From Flaccisagitta enflata (lineage: Eukaryota; Chaetognatha; Sagittoidea; Aphragmophora), in contig OZ231127.1 of NCBI GenBank assembly GCA_965153355.1, positions 88,598,001 to 88,662,000 of the forward strand: a stretch of DNA of 64,000 nt, written 5' to 3'. The notes under the pieces were generated by a model that ran no database searches, was not told the DNA's origin, and saw nothing but the letters and a program-made list of their open reading frames with translations. Shown piece by piece: positions 33,999 to 45,142 of the stretch (positions are counted from its first letter, which is position 1; each line of letters starts with the position of its first letter). The position numbers and the translations under genes are program-made.

Positions 33999-34206
33999 TT
34001 TCGTCGCGTGCGCGTGACTCTATAACCCGCTTCTGCTCTATAACCCCTTACTGCTCCTGCCCAAATGCTTGGTTAGCCTTTTTCATCACTGTCTCTGCCC
34101 ACCTGCACGCGACTCGAGTAGCCGTGTAGCTTGCCGTGTCGGTCGGTAGGTCGGTTCATGACATTTTTGAATTGCTGGCGGTTTTTGCATTACTGCTCCT
34201 GCCCAA
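33999..34206 (+). mobile_element. HPE family A copies, two fused fragments
   Basis: TCGTCGCGTGCGCGTGACT hairpin, CTATAACCCGC, ACTGCTCCTGCCCAAATGC, GCACGCGACT, GAGTAGCCGTGTA; then a second partial copy (GCTTGCCGTGTCGGTCGG, TTTTTGCATTACTGCTCC). A CTGGCCTTGTT end at about 34600 may be the original 3' end of the second copy, displaced by a ~390-bp insertion of unknown type. Confidence 0.65.
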
Positions 34207-34614
34207 ATATCCATGATGATTTTGGACATTTTATCAGATTTACCCGCTACAAGTGCCTCATTTTTCATGGCAGACATTGGGTAACTTTCATATGAGCACC
34301 GTGATTGGTGACGAAATGAGCATAAATGCTCAAATGGTTACAAAAAAGACAACCATAGAGAAACAATATTCAATAAGAAATGGCCTCTTTCTCCTCCAAC
34401 TGCGAAATGAAATTTTGACTTACTCACCTTCATTTGAATGTAACTTCTAAACGAATAAAGCTACAAATGTGGTTTTGCGCTCAAAAGAAAGCCCTTGAAG
34501 AAAGCTTCAATTTGGTCACCAATAAATTGTTTCTAAAGTTAGCCAAAGGCGCGTAAATTGGCATAGAAAAAACTTGCGTTTTTTTAAATTCTGGTAGTAT
34601 CTGGCCTTGTTCAT

Positions 34615-34616
<2 letters not shown>

Positions 34617-34709
<93 letters not shown>
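34617..34709. repeat. (TC)n microsatellite
   Basis: About 46 TC units. Confidence 0.95.
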
Positions 34710-34713
<4 letters not shown>

Positions 34714-34785
34714 TTCCGATTTAGAAAACATGAGTGATATTTTTTTTCAACTATATGGAAATACGTTTCCCCTTCACGAGAAAAA

Positions 34786-34945
34786 CAAGGCCGGATACAC
34801 GGCAATCCAGTCGCGGACGGTTGGGCAGGCGCAGTAATGCAAAAACCGCTCGGAATTCAAAAATGTGACGGACCGACCGACGGACGGACCTACCGACATA
34901 CCGACCGACACGGCAAGGTTTAGAGTCGCGTGTCCGCGACTAAAA
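34786..34945 (-). mobile_element. HPE family A2 copy
   Basis: AACAAGGCCGGATACACGGC, AATCCAGTCGCGGACGGTTG, AATGCAAAAACCGCTCGG, AATGTGACGGACC, CGACACGGCAAGG, hairpin AGTCGCGTGTCCGCGACT plus AAAA. The distal AGTCGCGGAC matches the hairpin arm exactly. Confidence 0.92.
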
Positions 34946-35154
34946 AAGTACTTCGTATATATGAAAAAAAAAAACCCGCTAGAATGAATTTAAATTTTTG
35001 ATTTGGTTATAACTTCACAACCTTTTTTTTTCTCTCTCTTTCTCAAATCTTTGTTTTCATTTGTGACTTTTTCTCTCTCTCAGATTTTCAAGAATTCAAG
35101 CATCTCTCGACTTTCCGTGTGTCGCGCGTATTGAGGAATAAAGATTGAAAAAAG

Positions 35155-35506
35155 AAGAAAAAAGAAAGAAAGAAAAAAAAAGTGCGATAAATAAGAAAGG
35201 AAATCGAGTGAAATCGGAATAACAAATAATAAAACAGCGACAAAAGGAAAGCAAGAGGAGACGACCGAAGAAGGGGGAGAAAGAAAGAAAGAAAAAGAAA
35301 GAGTGAAAGAAGGAAAGAGTGGAAGGGGAGAAAGAAAGAAAGTAAGAAAAAGAAAGAGTGTTAGGGGAGAAAGAAAGAGGAAAAAGAGAGAGTGAAAGAA
35401 GGAAAGAGTGGAAGGGGAGAAAGAAAGAAAGTAAGAAAAAGAAAGAGTGTAAGGGGAGAAAGAAAGAGGAAAAAGAGAGAGTGAAAGAAATAAAGAGTGG
35501 AAGGGG

Positions 35507-35589
<83 letters not shown>

Positions 35590-35640
35590 GACAAAAATAG
35601 AAAGAGCGAAAGAAAGAAAGAGCGAAAGAAAGGGAGAGAG
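35155..35640. repeat. GAAA-rich purine tract with nested higher-order repeat
   Basis: Pure (GAAA)n at about 35506-35589. Left of it, a unit of about 108 bp carrying GAGTGAAAGAAGGAAAGAGT and GTAAGAAAAAGAAAGAGTGT is duplicated at about 35302-35395 and 35390-35500. Low complexity, non-coding. Confidence 0.9.
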
Positions 35641-35905
35641 AGTGTTGAAGAAAGTGTAAGAAAAAAGGTGTGAGGAAAGAAGACGATAATAAAAAAAACA
35701 AGTAAAAAATTCTTTTTTTTTTGGCGAAAAAAAGGAGGATAATTCTTAACGTGAACAAAAAGCGGGCGATGACAACAACTCATTCATTACCATAAGATTA
35801 AAAAAAAACACAGAAAAAAAGGTCGCGCTCATAAAAAAGAATCTTCGCTGGGAGGAAAGAGTCCCCCCTCTCTCTTCCCGACGATATCATGGTGAGTTAC
35901 GAAAA

Positions 35906-36085
<180 letters not shown>

Positions 36086-36383
36086 CTACCACACACGCCA
36101 ACTAATCAACACATACTCCCAAACACATATATACGCGTTTGAAAAGTCTTAAGCACAGCCGTCAAGATTATAAGTCGCCCCTTGAGAAAAAGAGAAGACG
36201 TTCATTTGTTCTTTTGTTCTTTTTATTGTTCCTCTTTTGTTCTTTTTTTCATGTATGCCTCACAAAAAAAGCACAGTGGAGGTGGCACAACTCCTGGAAG
36301 CAAACAGATAAATATTTCAGATCCTCCAGCAATTTGTTTTTTTGCGTAGCTCGCACAAATCACCGAGAAAAAAAAAATGCGGA

Positions 36384-36436
<53 letters not shown>

Positions 36437-36486
36437 ATGAGGGAGAGATGAAGAAACAGACATTCAGAAAGACTTACGGACAGACG

Positions 36487-36560
<74 letters not shown>

Positions 36561-36570
36561 ACGAGAGAGC
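36384..36570. repeat. (GA)n, two blocks
   Basis: GA blocks at 36384-36431 and 36489-36559 with ACAGACGGACAGA between them, plus a GAGAGAGCAC duplication at the right edge. Confidence 0.93.
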
Positions 36571-37169
36571 ACGAGAGAGGATATTTTTCCTTTTATGTAT
36601 TCTTTCAATCTTATCAAATTTCTTTAAAAAATTTTTCTCTCACTTTTTTGTGTGCATGTGTGTGTATGTGAGTGTGTGTGTGTATGTGTGTTCCATATTT
36701 TGCTCACTTTTTTTCTCAGATTTTTTTCTGTCTTAGTGCTGTTTCAGTGTGTCCGTATCTGTGTGTGTTTATGTATGTATTTAATTCTGTCCTTAATTTT
36801 CTCAATTTTCCTTTCTTTTCTTTCTTCTTTCTTTTTTTTTCTTTCTGTATTTTTTTTTCTTTCTGTATTTTTTTTTCTTTTATGTTTTTTTAATTAATTT
36901 TTTTCTCTTTTTTCTCTCATTTTTTTTCTCTCTGGCAGATAACCAAACACCTTTTTGTTACTATATTTACTTATGAACCCGATATAAACCCGTCATAAAC
37001 CCGAGGAAAAGTTTTAAGGTATTCCGAACCCGAACCGAAACCGTGGGAAAAAACGCCATACGCAAGGCCTCACACGAGAGAGAAAAGGGGGGGGGGGTTA
37101 ACATCAACAGACAAGGCAAAAATGAGACTCGTTAGGGCGGGAAAACGAGAGCCAATATTCCTCCAAGGC
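36571..37169. other. T-rich unique DNA
   Basis: Low-complexity T-rich text with TTTCTTTCTGTATTTTTTT duplications at about 36828-36880, then AACCCGATATAAACCCG repeats at about 36975-37005. No gene is recognised. Confidence 0.4.
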
Positions 37170-37242
37170 CTCTTCCTCCTCCTCCTCCTCCTCCTCCTCC
37201 TCCTCCTCCTCCTCCTCCTCCTCCTCCTCCTCCTCCTCCTCC
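37170..37242. repeat. (TCC)n microsatellite
   Basis: About 24 TCC units. Confidence 0.95.
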
Positions 37243-37611
37243 TACAAGCCGGTCTTTGGTCTTGCCAGCCTTTTCCCCTTATTGAAAAATAAAGCTGACG
37301 CAAAAGAAAGACAAAGACCAGTTAAATGCAAAACTAAAGACAATGTGGATATATACAGATCCCATTTCACATGGTATTTGTAGGAGCAGTGTTAATTTTG
37401 CAATGTTCTTTCAACGCTCTCTCCATTGCAATTTAATCAGAGATGTATGCGTTGTCTAGTTATTTGATTCATTTTATCATATTACCATTATTTCAAGGGT
37501 GTCTTTTATAGCGACGATATGTTATTCCTTTGCCACGGCTTTTTTTCTTCGTTGTTGTCATTAAATGGATATCTTTTATATCTTGAGTGTTTGGTTTTCA
37601 TTCAGCCTCAC

Positions 37612-37858
37612 GCTCTAAGGTCGTGTTTCTAGTGAAGATAAAAAAACGCGATAGTTCCCGTTGAATGCGTTTTCAGCGTGAACCCATGAATTTCAACCAT
37701 CCCATGAGGGAGTGAGCGAAGTAAGTGAGCGAGCCTGTGAAAGGAGCAAGCAAGCAAAGCGAGCATGGCAAACTGAGCCTAGCCAAGCGTAGCGCTGCGG
37801 AGCAAGCGAGCGGAGTGCACCATGCGAACGAACATAGCGAGTAGAAACATACCCCATT
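37612..37858. mobile_element. Dispersed repeat I copy
   Basis: Left end GGTCGTGTTTCTAGTGAAGA, then AAACGCGATAG, GCGTGAACCCATGAATTTCA, many GAGCGAAGTAAGTGAGCG-type units, right end GAGTAGAAACATACCCC. Terminal text is inverted (GTGTTTCTAG / AGTAGAAACA). Confidence 0.75.
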
Positions 37859-38879
37859 GTACCTCCTTTTTGCAAACGTGTGTCTCTCGGCTCGTCATTG
37901 CTCACGCGTCTCTTTTTGATTCTCTCACCAAGTTACTGAACTTGCTAATCATGGCAATGATTGAAATTATAACGTAAGAGCAGTTCATAGGCAGTACGCG
38001 TGTCAGGGTGCCAAAAACGGGCAACACTGGCTTTCCCCCCACCTTTATCTTTTTCCTTTGCATAAATCCTGTCAAACAAGCGTCGCGTGACCTTCAATTC
38101 GATCGAGAACCATCGTTAGGGAGAGGTTGAAGTTTCTATTGAATTTGCATTGGAATCAATATTTTTATCATGCAAATTTTACCTCCACCATATATTTCTC
38201 TGGAAACTTCATGGTTACCCTAATGATGGTTTCCGATCGATTTCAAATTCGCGCGCCGGCTCATTTGATAGAATTAAACAACAGGAAAAAGATTATGGCG
38301 AGGGGGGAAGCCAATTTTGGCCAAATCCGGCACTCTGACATGCGTAATAGGCAGATGAACCAGAAGAAGCAGATTTAATGAAATGAGAGATGTGGATGAA
38401 AGAGAGAGAAACTGTGAAAAACGGATTTAGTTAAGACAAGTAGGTTTTGGCCGTTTTGCTCATGACGAAATCAAAGCAGGGGGAATGGATGAATGAATGA
38501 ACAAGGAGAAGAAACTTCCACAGACGGTTGTATCTGCATCTTCCTTGTTAACTGTTGTCAAAGCTTTGGGTGTCTCATCTCTTCTTGCTGTGTTTCTATG
38601 TAATACGCTACCTCATGATCGCTAATTTATTGGAGAGCTAATCTCTCTCTGAAACCTGTCTAATGTAACTTGTTTCTCAATTACGCTAGATTATCTATGA
38701 CGTTTCCTTTTCTTCCGCAAACACGATACTTTATAATGTCCATTGCACGCATTGAGGTTGAATGACTTCCGCTAATTCGGATTCGTTCGACTTGTGAACC
38801 TTTTTGCAATTTTCAATTTGAAGATAAATATCCTTGTTCTATCATAACATCTATGTTGTAGCGAATGTAAGGAGGATTT
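37859..38879. other. Unique DNA
   Basis: I recognise no gene or element here. A short plus-strand frame at 38127-38378 has no known domain. Confidence 0.35.
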
Positions 38880-38960
38880 GATGAATGAATGAAAGAATGA
38901 ATGAATGAATGAATGAATGAATGAATGAATGAATTCATTAATGAATGAATGAATGAATAA
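38880..38960. repeat. (GAAT)n microsatellite
   Basis: About 18 units, broken by GAATTCATTAATG. Confidence 0.93.
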
Positions 38961-39122
38961 TTAATATCGACGATGAGGCGTCTTGACCTTCATGATTTAT
39001 CAAAACATTCTTTTTTTAATCACTTAATCAGGCGTGCGTGTTTATTTTTGTTTATTTATCTCATCTTAACACATTTATCATCTCATTGCTCTGATGAAGG
39101 AATGATACAAGGCCAAGAGAAA

Positions 39123-39124
<2 letters not shown>

Positions 39125-39218
<94 letters not shown>
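39125..39218. repeat. (AG)n microsatellite
   Basis: About 45 AG units. Confidence 0.95.
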
Positions 39219-39221
<3 letters not shown>

Positions 39222-39305
39222 GTAGTCAGACAGACTGACAGAGGAAGAAAGAAAGAAAGAGCGATAAGAGACTCTAAGGAAAAGAGAGAAAAATCCTGAC
39301 ACAGG

Positions 39306-39508
39306 AACAATAAGTGACGCGGGGTCACAATTTCGTCGCGGACGGGTGGGCAGGAGCATCCAACCCCCATCCACAGCCCAACCCCACCTCATACACACAT
39401 ACACAAAAAGTATCTAAAACGCTTGTTTTCCCACGTTTTGACTCGATCACGACGGATGGATGGACGGATAGACAAAGCCTCTTATAGAGTTGCGTCTACG
39501 CAACTAAA
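39306..39508 (-). mobile_element. HPE family B copy, first of a tandem pair
   Basis: AACAATAAGTGACGCGGGGT, TTCGTCGCGGACGGGTGGGC, CCAACCCCCATCCACAGCCC, CACGACGGATGG, GCCTCTTATAG, hairpin AGTTGCGTCTACGCAACT plus AAA. Confidence 0.9.
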
Positions 39509-39645
39509 CAAGGCCAGATATACGGCAATCCAGTCGCGGACAGTCGCGGCAGGAGCGGTAATGCGAAAACCGCTCGCAATTCAGAAATGTGACCAACGGA
39601 CCGACCGACACGGCAAGGTGTAGGGTCGCGTGTCCGCGACTAAAA
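39507..39645 (-). mobile_element. HPE family A2 copy, second of a tandem pair
   Basis: AACAAGGCCAGATATACGGC begins within the AAA that ends the previous B copy, so the junction shares A residues. AATCCAGTCGCGGACAGTCG, AATGCGAAAACCGCTCGC, CCGACACGGCAAGGTG, hairpin GTCGCGTGTCCGCGACT plus AAAA. Confidence 0.9.
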
Positions 39646-39779
39646 ACACACAATTGAAAAAACGTGAGCGTGTATATTGCATCTAAGCTTACATATTTAT
39701 ATAACAACAAAACAAACGAAATTTAGTCATTAAAGATATAGTTAGTTTCCGATCCTAGTCCTTATTGACTAGGAAAGGG

Positions 39780-41460
39780 AGACGCAAGATAATCCCTTCC
39801 TTCTCTGGAATTCTCGTTGGGGCGGAATTAAAATGGAATTATATAAGAATAAAAACAGGAAATGGGGGACGAAACTAAGGAAGCTGAGCTCCCAAATAGA
39901 GGATGATCACATGATGAAGAATGGCGATGGTGTGAGATAGAAAATAGTCGCAAAAGCGATAGATGGTCAGCGGTACCCGTACCCTGCTTTAATAGTTTAA
40001 GATGATGAAGAATGGCGATGGTGTGAGATAGAAAATAGTCGCAAAAGCGATAAATGGTCATTGGTACCCGTGCCCTGCTTTAGTAGTTTACGATGATGAA
40101 GAGTGGTGATGGCGTGAGATAAAAAATAGTCGCAAAAGCGATAAATGGTCAGCGGCACCCGTGCCCTGCTTTAGTAGTTTACGATGATGAAGAGTTGCAA
40201 TGGTGTGAGATAGAAAATAATCGCAAAAGCGATAAATGGTCATTGGTAACCGTGCCCTGCTTTAGTAGTTTACGATGATGAAGAGTGGTGATGGCGTGAG
40301 ATAAAAAATAGTCGCAAAAGCGATAAATGGTCATTGGTACCCGTGCCCTGCTTTAGTAGTTTACGATGATGAAGCGTGGTGATGGCGTGAGATGAAAAAT
40401 AGTCGCAAAAGTGATAAATGGTCATTGGTACCCGTGCCCTGCTTTAGTAGTTTACGATGATGAAGAGTTGCAATGGTGTGAGAAAGAAAATAATCGCAAA
40501 AGCGATAAATGGTCATTGGTAACCATGCCCTGCTTTACTAGTTTACGATGATGAAGAGTGGCGATGGTGTGAGATAGAAAATAGTCGCAAAAGCGATAAA
40601 TGGTCAGCGGTACTTGTGCCCTGCTTTAGTAGTTTACGATGATGTAGAGTGGCGATGGTGTGAGATAGAAAATAGTCGCAAAAGCGATAAATGGTCATTG
40701 GTACCCGTGCCCTGCTTTAGTAGTTTACGATGATGAAGAGTGGCGATGGTGTGAGATAGAAAATAGTCGCAAAAGCGATAAATGGTCATTGGTACCCGTG
40801 CCCTGCTTTAGTAGTTTGCGATGATGAAGAGTGGCGATGGTGTGAGATAGAAAATAGTCGCAAAAGCGATAAATGGTCATTGGTACCCGTGCCCTGCTTT
40901 AGTAGTTTACGATGATGAAGAGTTGCAATGGTGTGAGATAGAAAATAATCGCAAAAGCGATAAATGGTCAGCGGTACTTGTGCCCTGCTTTAGTAGTTTA
41001 CGATGATGTAGAGTGGCGATGGTGTGAGATAAAAAATCATTGCATAAGTGATAAATGGTCATTGGTACCCGTGCCCTGCTTTAGTAGTTTATGATGAAGA
41101 GTGGCAATGGTGTGAGAATAAAAATAGTCGCAAAAGCGATAAATGGCCATTGGTACCTGTGCCCTGCTTTTGTAGTTTATGATGATGAAGAATGGCAATG
41201 GTGTGAGACAAAAAATAGCCGCAAAAGCGATAAATGGTCAGCGGTACCTATGCACTTAGATTGAGAAGGAGCAAGGTAGTGGCCATAAAGGAGCTGATAA
41301 CCTATGCTTTGACGCATATGAGGAATGCTCTCCTCTTTCTCGCTGAAGCTGGGGGTAAGGTGTGGAGAAGAAGGAGGATAAGGAGGAGAAATTACCCTGT
41401 ATTTGTGTAAGCATAGGTCACAAATCCCTTCAGGGCCGCTGCCCAAAAGGTGGGAAAAAC
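39780..41460. mobile_element. Element M copy carrying the 91-bp array
   Basis: The right end (about 41395-41460: AAGCATAGGTCACAAATCCC, TTCAGGGCCGCTGCCC) matches M at 49600-49632. The GATAGATGGTCAGCGGTACC motif that closes M elsewhere is here part of every array unit. The array therefore appears to have grown from M itself. Confidence 0.65.
39899..41240. repeat. 91-bp tandem array, about 15 units
   Basis: The unit contains GATGATGAAGAGTGGCGATG, GTGTGAGATAGAAAATAGTC, GCAAAAGCGATAAATGGTC, ATTGGTACCCGTGCCC and TGCTTTAGTAGTTTA. Anchors at 40728 and 40819 are exactly 91 bp apart. Two alternating subtypes (GGTCATTGGTACC versus GGTCAGCGGTAC; GTGGCGATGG versus GTTGCAATGG) suggest higher-order structure. 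Confidence 0.95.
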
Positions 41461-42640
41461 CGAGAGGGAGAGAATAACTGGGATTGCCTAACATGATGAA
41501 TATGGTCGATGGTGCACTTGTAGTCATCTTTCATGTTTCAAATATAATTGCTCCTAATGCACTAAGCATATTTCACAATGAGTGCACTCATTTTTATAAC
41601 AGAAAATTGTCCAGAGCTCCAAAAATTGACGTGACATTTGCAATTCACGCAAAAACAAAACAAAAAAAAAAAAAAAGATGAAATATTCTTAAAAAAGTAT
41701 ATTTACTAGTAGAGTGCAAAAAGTATATTTTCTAGTAGAGTGCAATCTTTAAGAAAATTTTAACTTCAGTGCAGTCACTCCCCGCTTTAATGAATCAAAG
41801 AGTAATTGAAATCCGCATATAATGGATACGAATTTGTGGTCCCTGCATATCATTTTATTTTAATTTCCTCATTGGCAACAACAAACTTCTGCCCACAATA
41901 GATGAGATCAGTTAATGCCCTAACTTCCATTATTGCGATATTTAACTGTACTGCGATTTTACAGCCGCTGCTTGAAGATGGAGGAAAGTGAACTGACGAA
42001 TGAGTCTGGGGAAAATACAACAAGAAGAGGGCATAGAAAGAGAATGATTTTTTAGATACAGAATGAACGGCAAAGGAGCAACATTGGTTTTCCGAAAAAT
42101 GAAAGGATGATATCAGTAATCCTTAGAATATCTTGAGCATTTATTTCAATAGTTTTTTTTTTTTGCATTAGGCGATAAATTATGTAGAGAGTATTTGAGA
42201 ATTATTCTGACGAAATTCACAATTTGATAACCACTGTTAAATTCCACTGAAGCTCGAATTGCAAAAAACACTTGTTATTTTTCATTCCACCGAAGCACTA
42301 GGGTGTGCTTCAGTGGAAATATTTCTAACTTAAGCACGAATTTCGTGATTCAGAGGATGCCCCATTCTTCAGTTATGAAATATCATAGACCAAAAGATTG
42401 AAACATTTTTCAACTTGGTGACGGACAGACAGCGAGTATGTGCAACCGGCAGTTGCAAAGTAGTTACCTTGTAAGCAAAAGTGTATGAAAAGCATCCGAT
42501 AATCATTCGTTCAAAATTCAGAATGGTTCACTGAGATTGAAAATTAGTTACAAAGCTCTGTCTTTATGGGTTGAAGGCGACTAGAAAAAAGCTGCGAAAC
42601 TTAAAGGATTTCCAATATCAAATATTCATGAAAAGCGTTG
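41461..42640. other. Unique DNA with a pogo-like MITE and a small hairpin
   Basis: Holds a near-tandem duplication AGTATATTTACTAGTAGAGT / AGTATATTTTCTAGTAGAGT at about 41696-41745, a MITE at 41772-41948, and a hairpin ATTCCACCGAAGCAC / GTGCTTCAGTGGAAT at about 42284-42320. No gene. Confidence 0.5.
41772..41948. mobile_element. pogo-like MITE, 177 bp, old
   Basis: CAGTCACTCCCCGCTTTAAT (left) and CAGTTAAATATCGCAATAAT (right, minus strand) are diverged inverted ends. Flanks are TG (left) and TA (right), a possible mutated TA target. Length matches 48714-48887 and 60635-60814. Confidence 0.6.
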
Positions 42641-42645
42641 TGTGT

Positions 42646-42650
<5 letters not shown>

Positions 42651-42703
<53 letters not shown>

Positions 42704-42730
42704 CAGACAGACAGAGAGAGACAGAGAGAT

Positions 42731-42774
<44 letters not shown>

Positions 42775-42885
42775 ACAGAGAGAGACAGTCAGGGAGAGTA
42801 AGAGAGACAGAGAGACAGACGAATAGAGACACAGAGAGACACAGAGAGAGACACAGAGAGGATAGAGAGAGTCAGAGAAGGGAAA
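42651..42885. repeat. GA-rich microsatellite with GACA interruptions
   Basis: (GA)n blocks alternate with GACAGACAGACA and GAGACACAGA. Arg-Glu and Ser-Leu frames are artefacts. Confidence 0.92.
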
Positions 42886-43054
42886 AGGGCTAGAAAAGCG
42901 GTTAGAGGAGAATTGAAATGAAGACATTCAATTTTTCCCCACACTAAGGAAATCGGAGGTCTCATATACATGAGTGCTAGTTCCCTATCAACGTGGTGCA
43001 GGTGGTCGATCCTTTACCCAATTGTCAAAACAATTTAGGTGTGAGGTTCAATAA

Positions 43055-43275
43055 GTCATTCGTTTATTCATTCGTTTATTCCTTCATTCATTCATTCATT
43101 CATTCATTCATTCATTCATTCATTCATTCATTCATTCATTCATTCATTCATTCATTCATTCATTCATTCATTCATTCAATGAATCATTCATTAAATAAAT
43201 CATTCATTCAGTCATTCATTCATTCATTCATTCATTCATTCATTCGCTCAATAATTCATTCATTCACTCACTCAT
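43055..43275. repeat. (ATTC)n microsatellite
   Basis: Long ATTC array with a central AATGAATCATTCATTAAAT disruption. Ser-Phe-Ile-His frames are artefacts. Confidence 0.95.
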
Positions 43276-43569
43276 TAGTTTATTTCAATCATGTCTCCAC
43301 TCTCTTTCCTGTTGCTTCAACGAGTAGCAGTGAGTGAAATGAACTGGGATTGCCGATAAGAAGAGGTCTTCCTTGAAGTGTGAACCCAAATACTGAGATA
43401 ACAGCTAAAGGTCAAACATGTTGCAGACTAGCACAGCTTGACATCACAATTTAGGGTGAATCCCAAAAAACAGTTCAACCAAGATTAGAGGGAAAAGCTG
43501 AGAAAAGGAAGTATCAGCAAAGGCGTTAGATGGTCAGCCATGACTGTTGCCCCTCAAGCATTATGGACG

Positions 43570-43664
43570 AATTTACCAACAGACCGACGGATGGACGGAC
43601 CAACGGATCGATGGACCGATGAAAGGACAAAGCCTCTTATATAGTTGCATGTCCGCAACTTAAG
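43570..43664 (-). mobile_element. HPE family B, hairpin end only
   Basis: CCAACAGACCGACGGATGG, GATGAAAGGACAAAGCC, TCTTATAT, hairpin AGTTGCATGTCCGCAACT. The AACAAGTG half is missing. Confidence 0.75.
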
Positions 43665-43921
43665 ATACCGAGAGGTGTTTGTATGTGAGGACAAAAAAAA
43701 TCAGAGCTCCAAATGCCTCCAATGTCGAAAACAAGCAGTAATTTCTTTTCTTTTTTTCATTATTTGAATCTCATTTTTCAAGTTTCATTCTATCGAGAAA
43801 GTGTCAAGTTCTTTTGTAAAGAAAATTGAGATATTGCTGGCAAAGATGCTTTATATTACTTTGAATGAACGGAGAAGTATTAAAAAGGGGAAGCAAGTGA
43901 GTTTGTTGAGAAAAAAAAAAT

Positions 43922-43975
43922 CAAGGTCAGATACATGGCTACCAAAATGCGTGTGGGTGGGCAGGGGCAGGGATC
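43922..43975 (-). mobile_element. HPE family A fragment, AACAAGG side
   Basis: CAAGGTCAGATACATGGCTA, AAATGCGTGTGGGTGGGCAG. Hairpin side absent. Confidence 0.65.
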
Positions 43976-44165
43976 AGCGATGTATGGCAGCATGGAGCCT
44001 AGGGACTTCAAAGCCAATTCCAAGCACGACAGCAAATCTAAGCACAACAGCCTTATAACTGATTTGCTGTGATTCCTATGCTTTCTAAGCCAATTCTAGA
44101 CAAAAAATAACAAATAAAAGAGTGAATCTCATCTAGATGGTTATTTCTTTAACAAATAGATCTGT

Positions 44166-44429
44166 TTTTAGTCGCTGCCTAAGCGACTCTATAAGAGGGT
44201 GTGTCCCCTGGTCTGTGTGTCCGAAACGCGAAAATTTTGATGACGCGAAATCGACTGAAAAACGGATCTTTGACCATCACAGCTCCTGCCTGGCGTCAAT
44301 GAGGCCTCTGCCTACTTACATACTGCTAGCCCCCACCCACCGCCTACTCACATACTGCCCCTGCCCACTCGCATTACAGCCCCTGCCCACCAGCAGCGAC
44401 TACGGATTGGCCGTCTATCCGGCCTTGTT
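44166..44429 (+). mobile_element. HPE family E copy
   Basis: Hairpin AGTCGCTGCCTAAGCGACT, CTATAAGAGGGTGTGTCCC, ACGCGAAAATTTTGATGACG, repeated CACATACTGCCCCTGCCC, distal CAGCAGCGACT, GGCCGTCTATCCGGCCTTGTT. Same order as the E copy at 16848 with extra CCTGCC units. Confidence 0.88.
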
Positions 44430-44643
44430 AATTGATTCATAGAATTTAGTGCTAAAAAAGAATCTAGAAAAATAGAAGAGCAGGTAGGGGCAAAGCATAC
44501 TATCAGTACTATTAGTATGCCATACTAATCATCAACACATGTCATTACATATCAATCCCTTGCTTCATTTTGTTTTGTTAACTTATTTAGGTAATATTTC
44601 CGCCATAGGATTTGATTCAATAAATTTTATTCTGTTGTGTTCA

Positions 44644-44644
<1 letters not shown>

Positions 44645-44677
<33 letters not shown>

Positions 44678-44680
44678 ATC

Positions 44681-44770
<90 letters not shown>
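44645..44770. repeat. (CTGT)n to (CT)n compound microsatellite
   Basis: Seven CTGT units (44645-44673), CATCCAAT, then (CT)n to 44770. Same polarity as at 1794 and 47010. Confidence 0.95.
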
Positions 44771-44778
<8 letters not shown>

Positions 44779-44857
44779 TTCTTCCTTTTTTCAAAATTTT
44801 TTTCACAACACATTTTCAAGCCCGACAAACTTTCAAGCCCGACAGCAGGGACGTCAC

Positions 44858-45032
44858 GTGATGTCCCTGAAGTCCCTTGCCATACATCGCTGGCAGGGAT
44901 AATGAAAGGCTAACCAAGAATTAGGGCAGGATGAGTAATGTGAAAACCAGGAACATCAGAAAAGCCAAGTAGGACTGACCATCCCACCGACCAGCAGAAC
45001 TGTTAAACATAGTTGCGTGCACGCAACTAACA
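44858..45032 (-). mobile_element. HPE family A-like, old copy
   Basis: Diverged body (GGCTAACCAAGAATTAGGGC, TGAAAACCAGGAACATCAG, CCCACCGACCAGC), but a perfect palindromic hairpin AGTTGCGTGCACGCAACT at 45011-45028. Confidence 0.65.
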
Positions 45033-45142
45033 AAATTGCAGTTACAGTTGCTGCGGCGCAACACAACTTATTAGTGGGTTTCTAATGCTTTATTCAAATT
45101 CTTACACTTTTTTTCTGTCTGTTTTTTTTTCTGTCTTCCTTT

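Noticed and set aside
42284-42320. Small hairpin as a microRNA precursor
   Set aside because: The stem is short, the loop is only a few bases, and the wider arms suggest a mini fold-back element instead.
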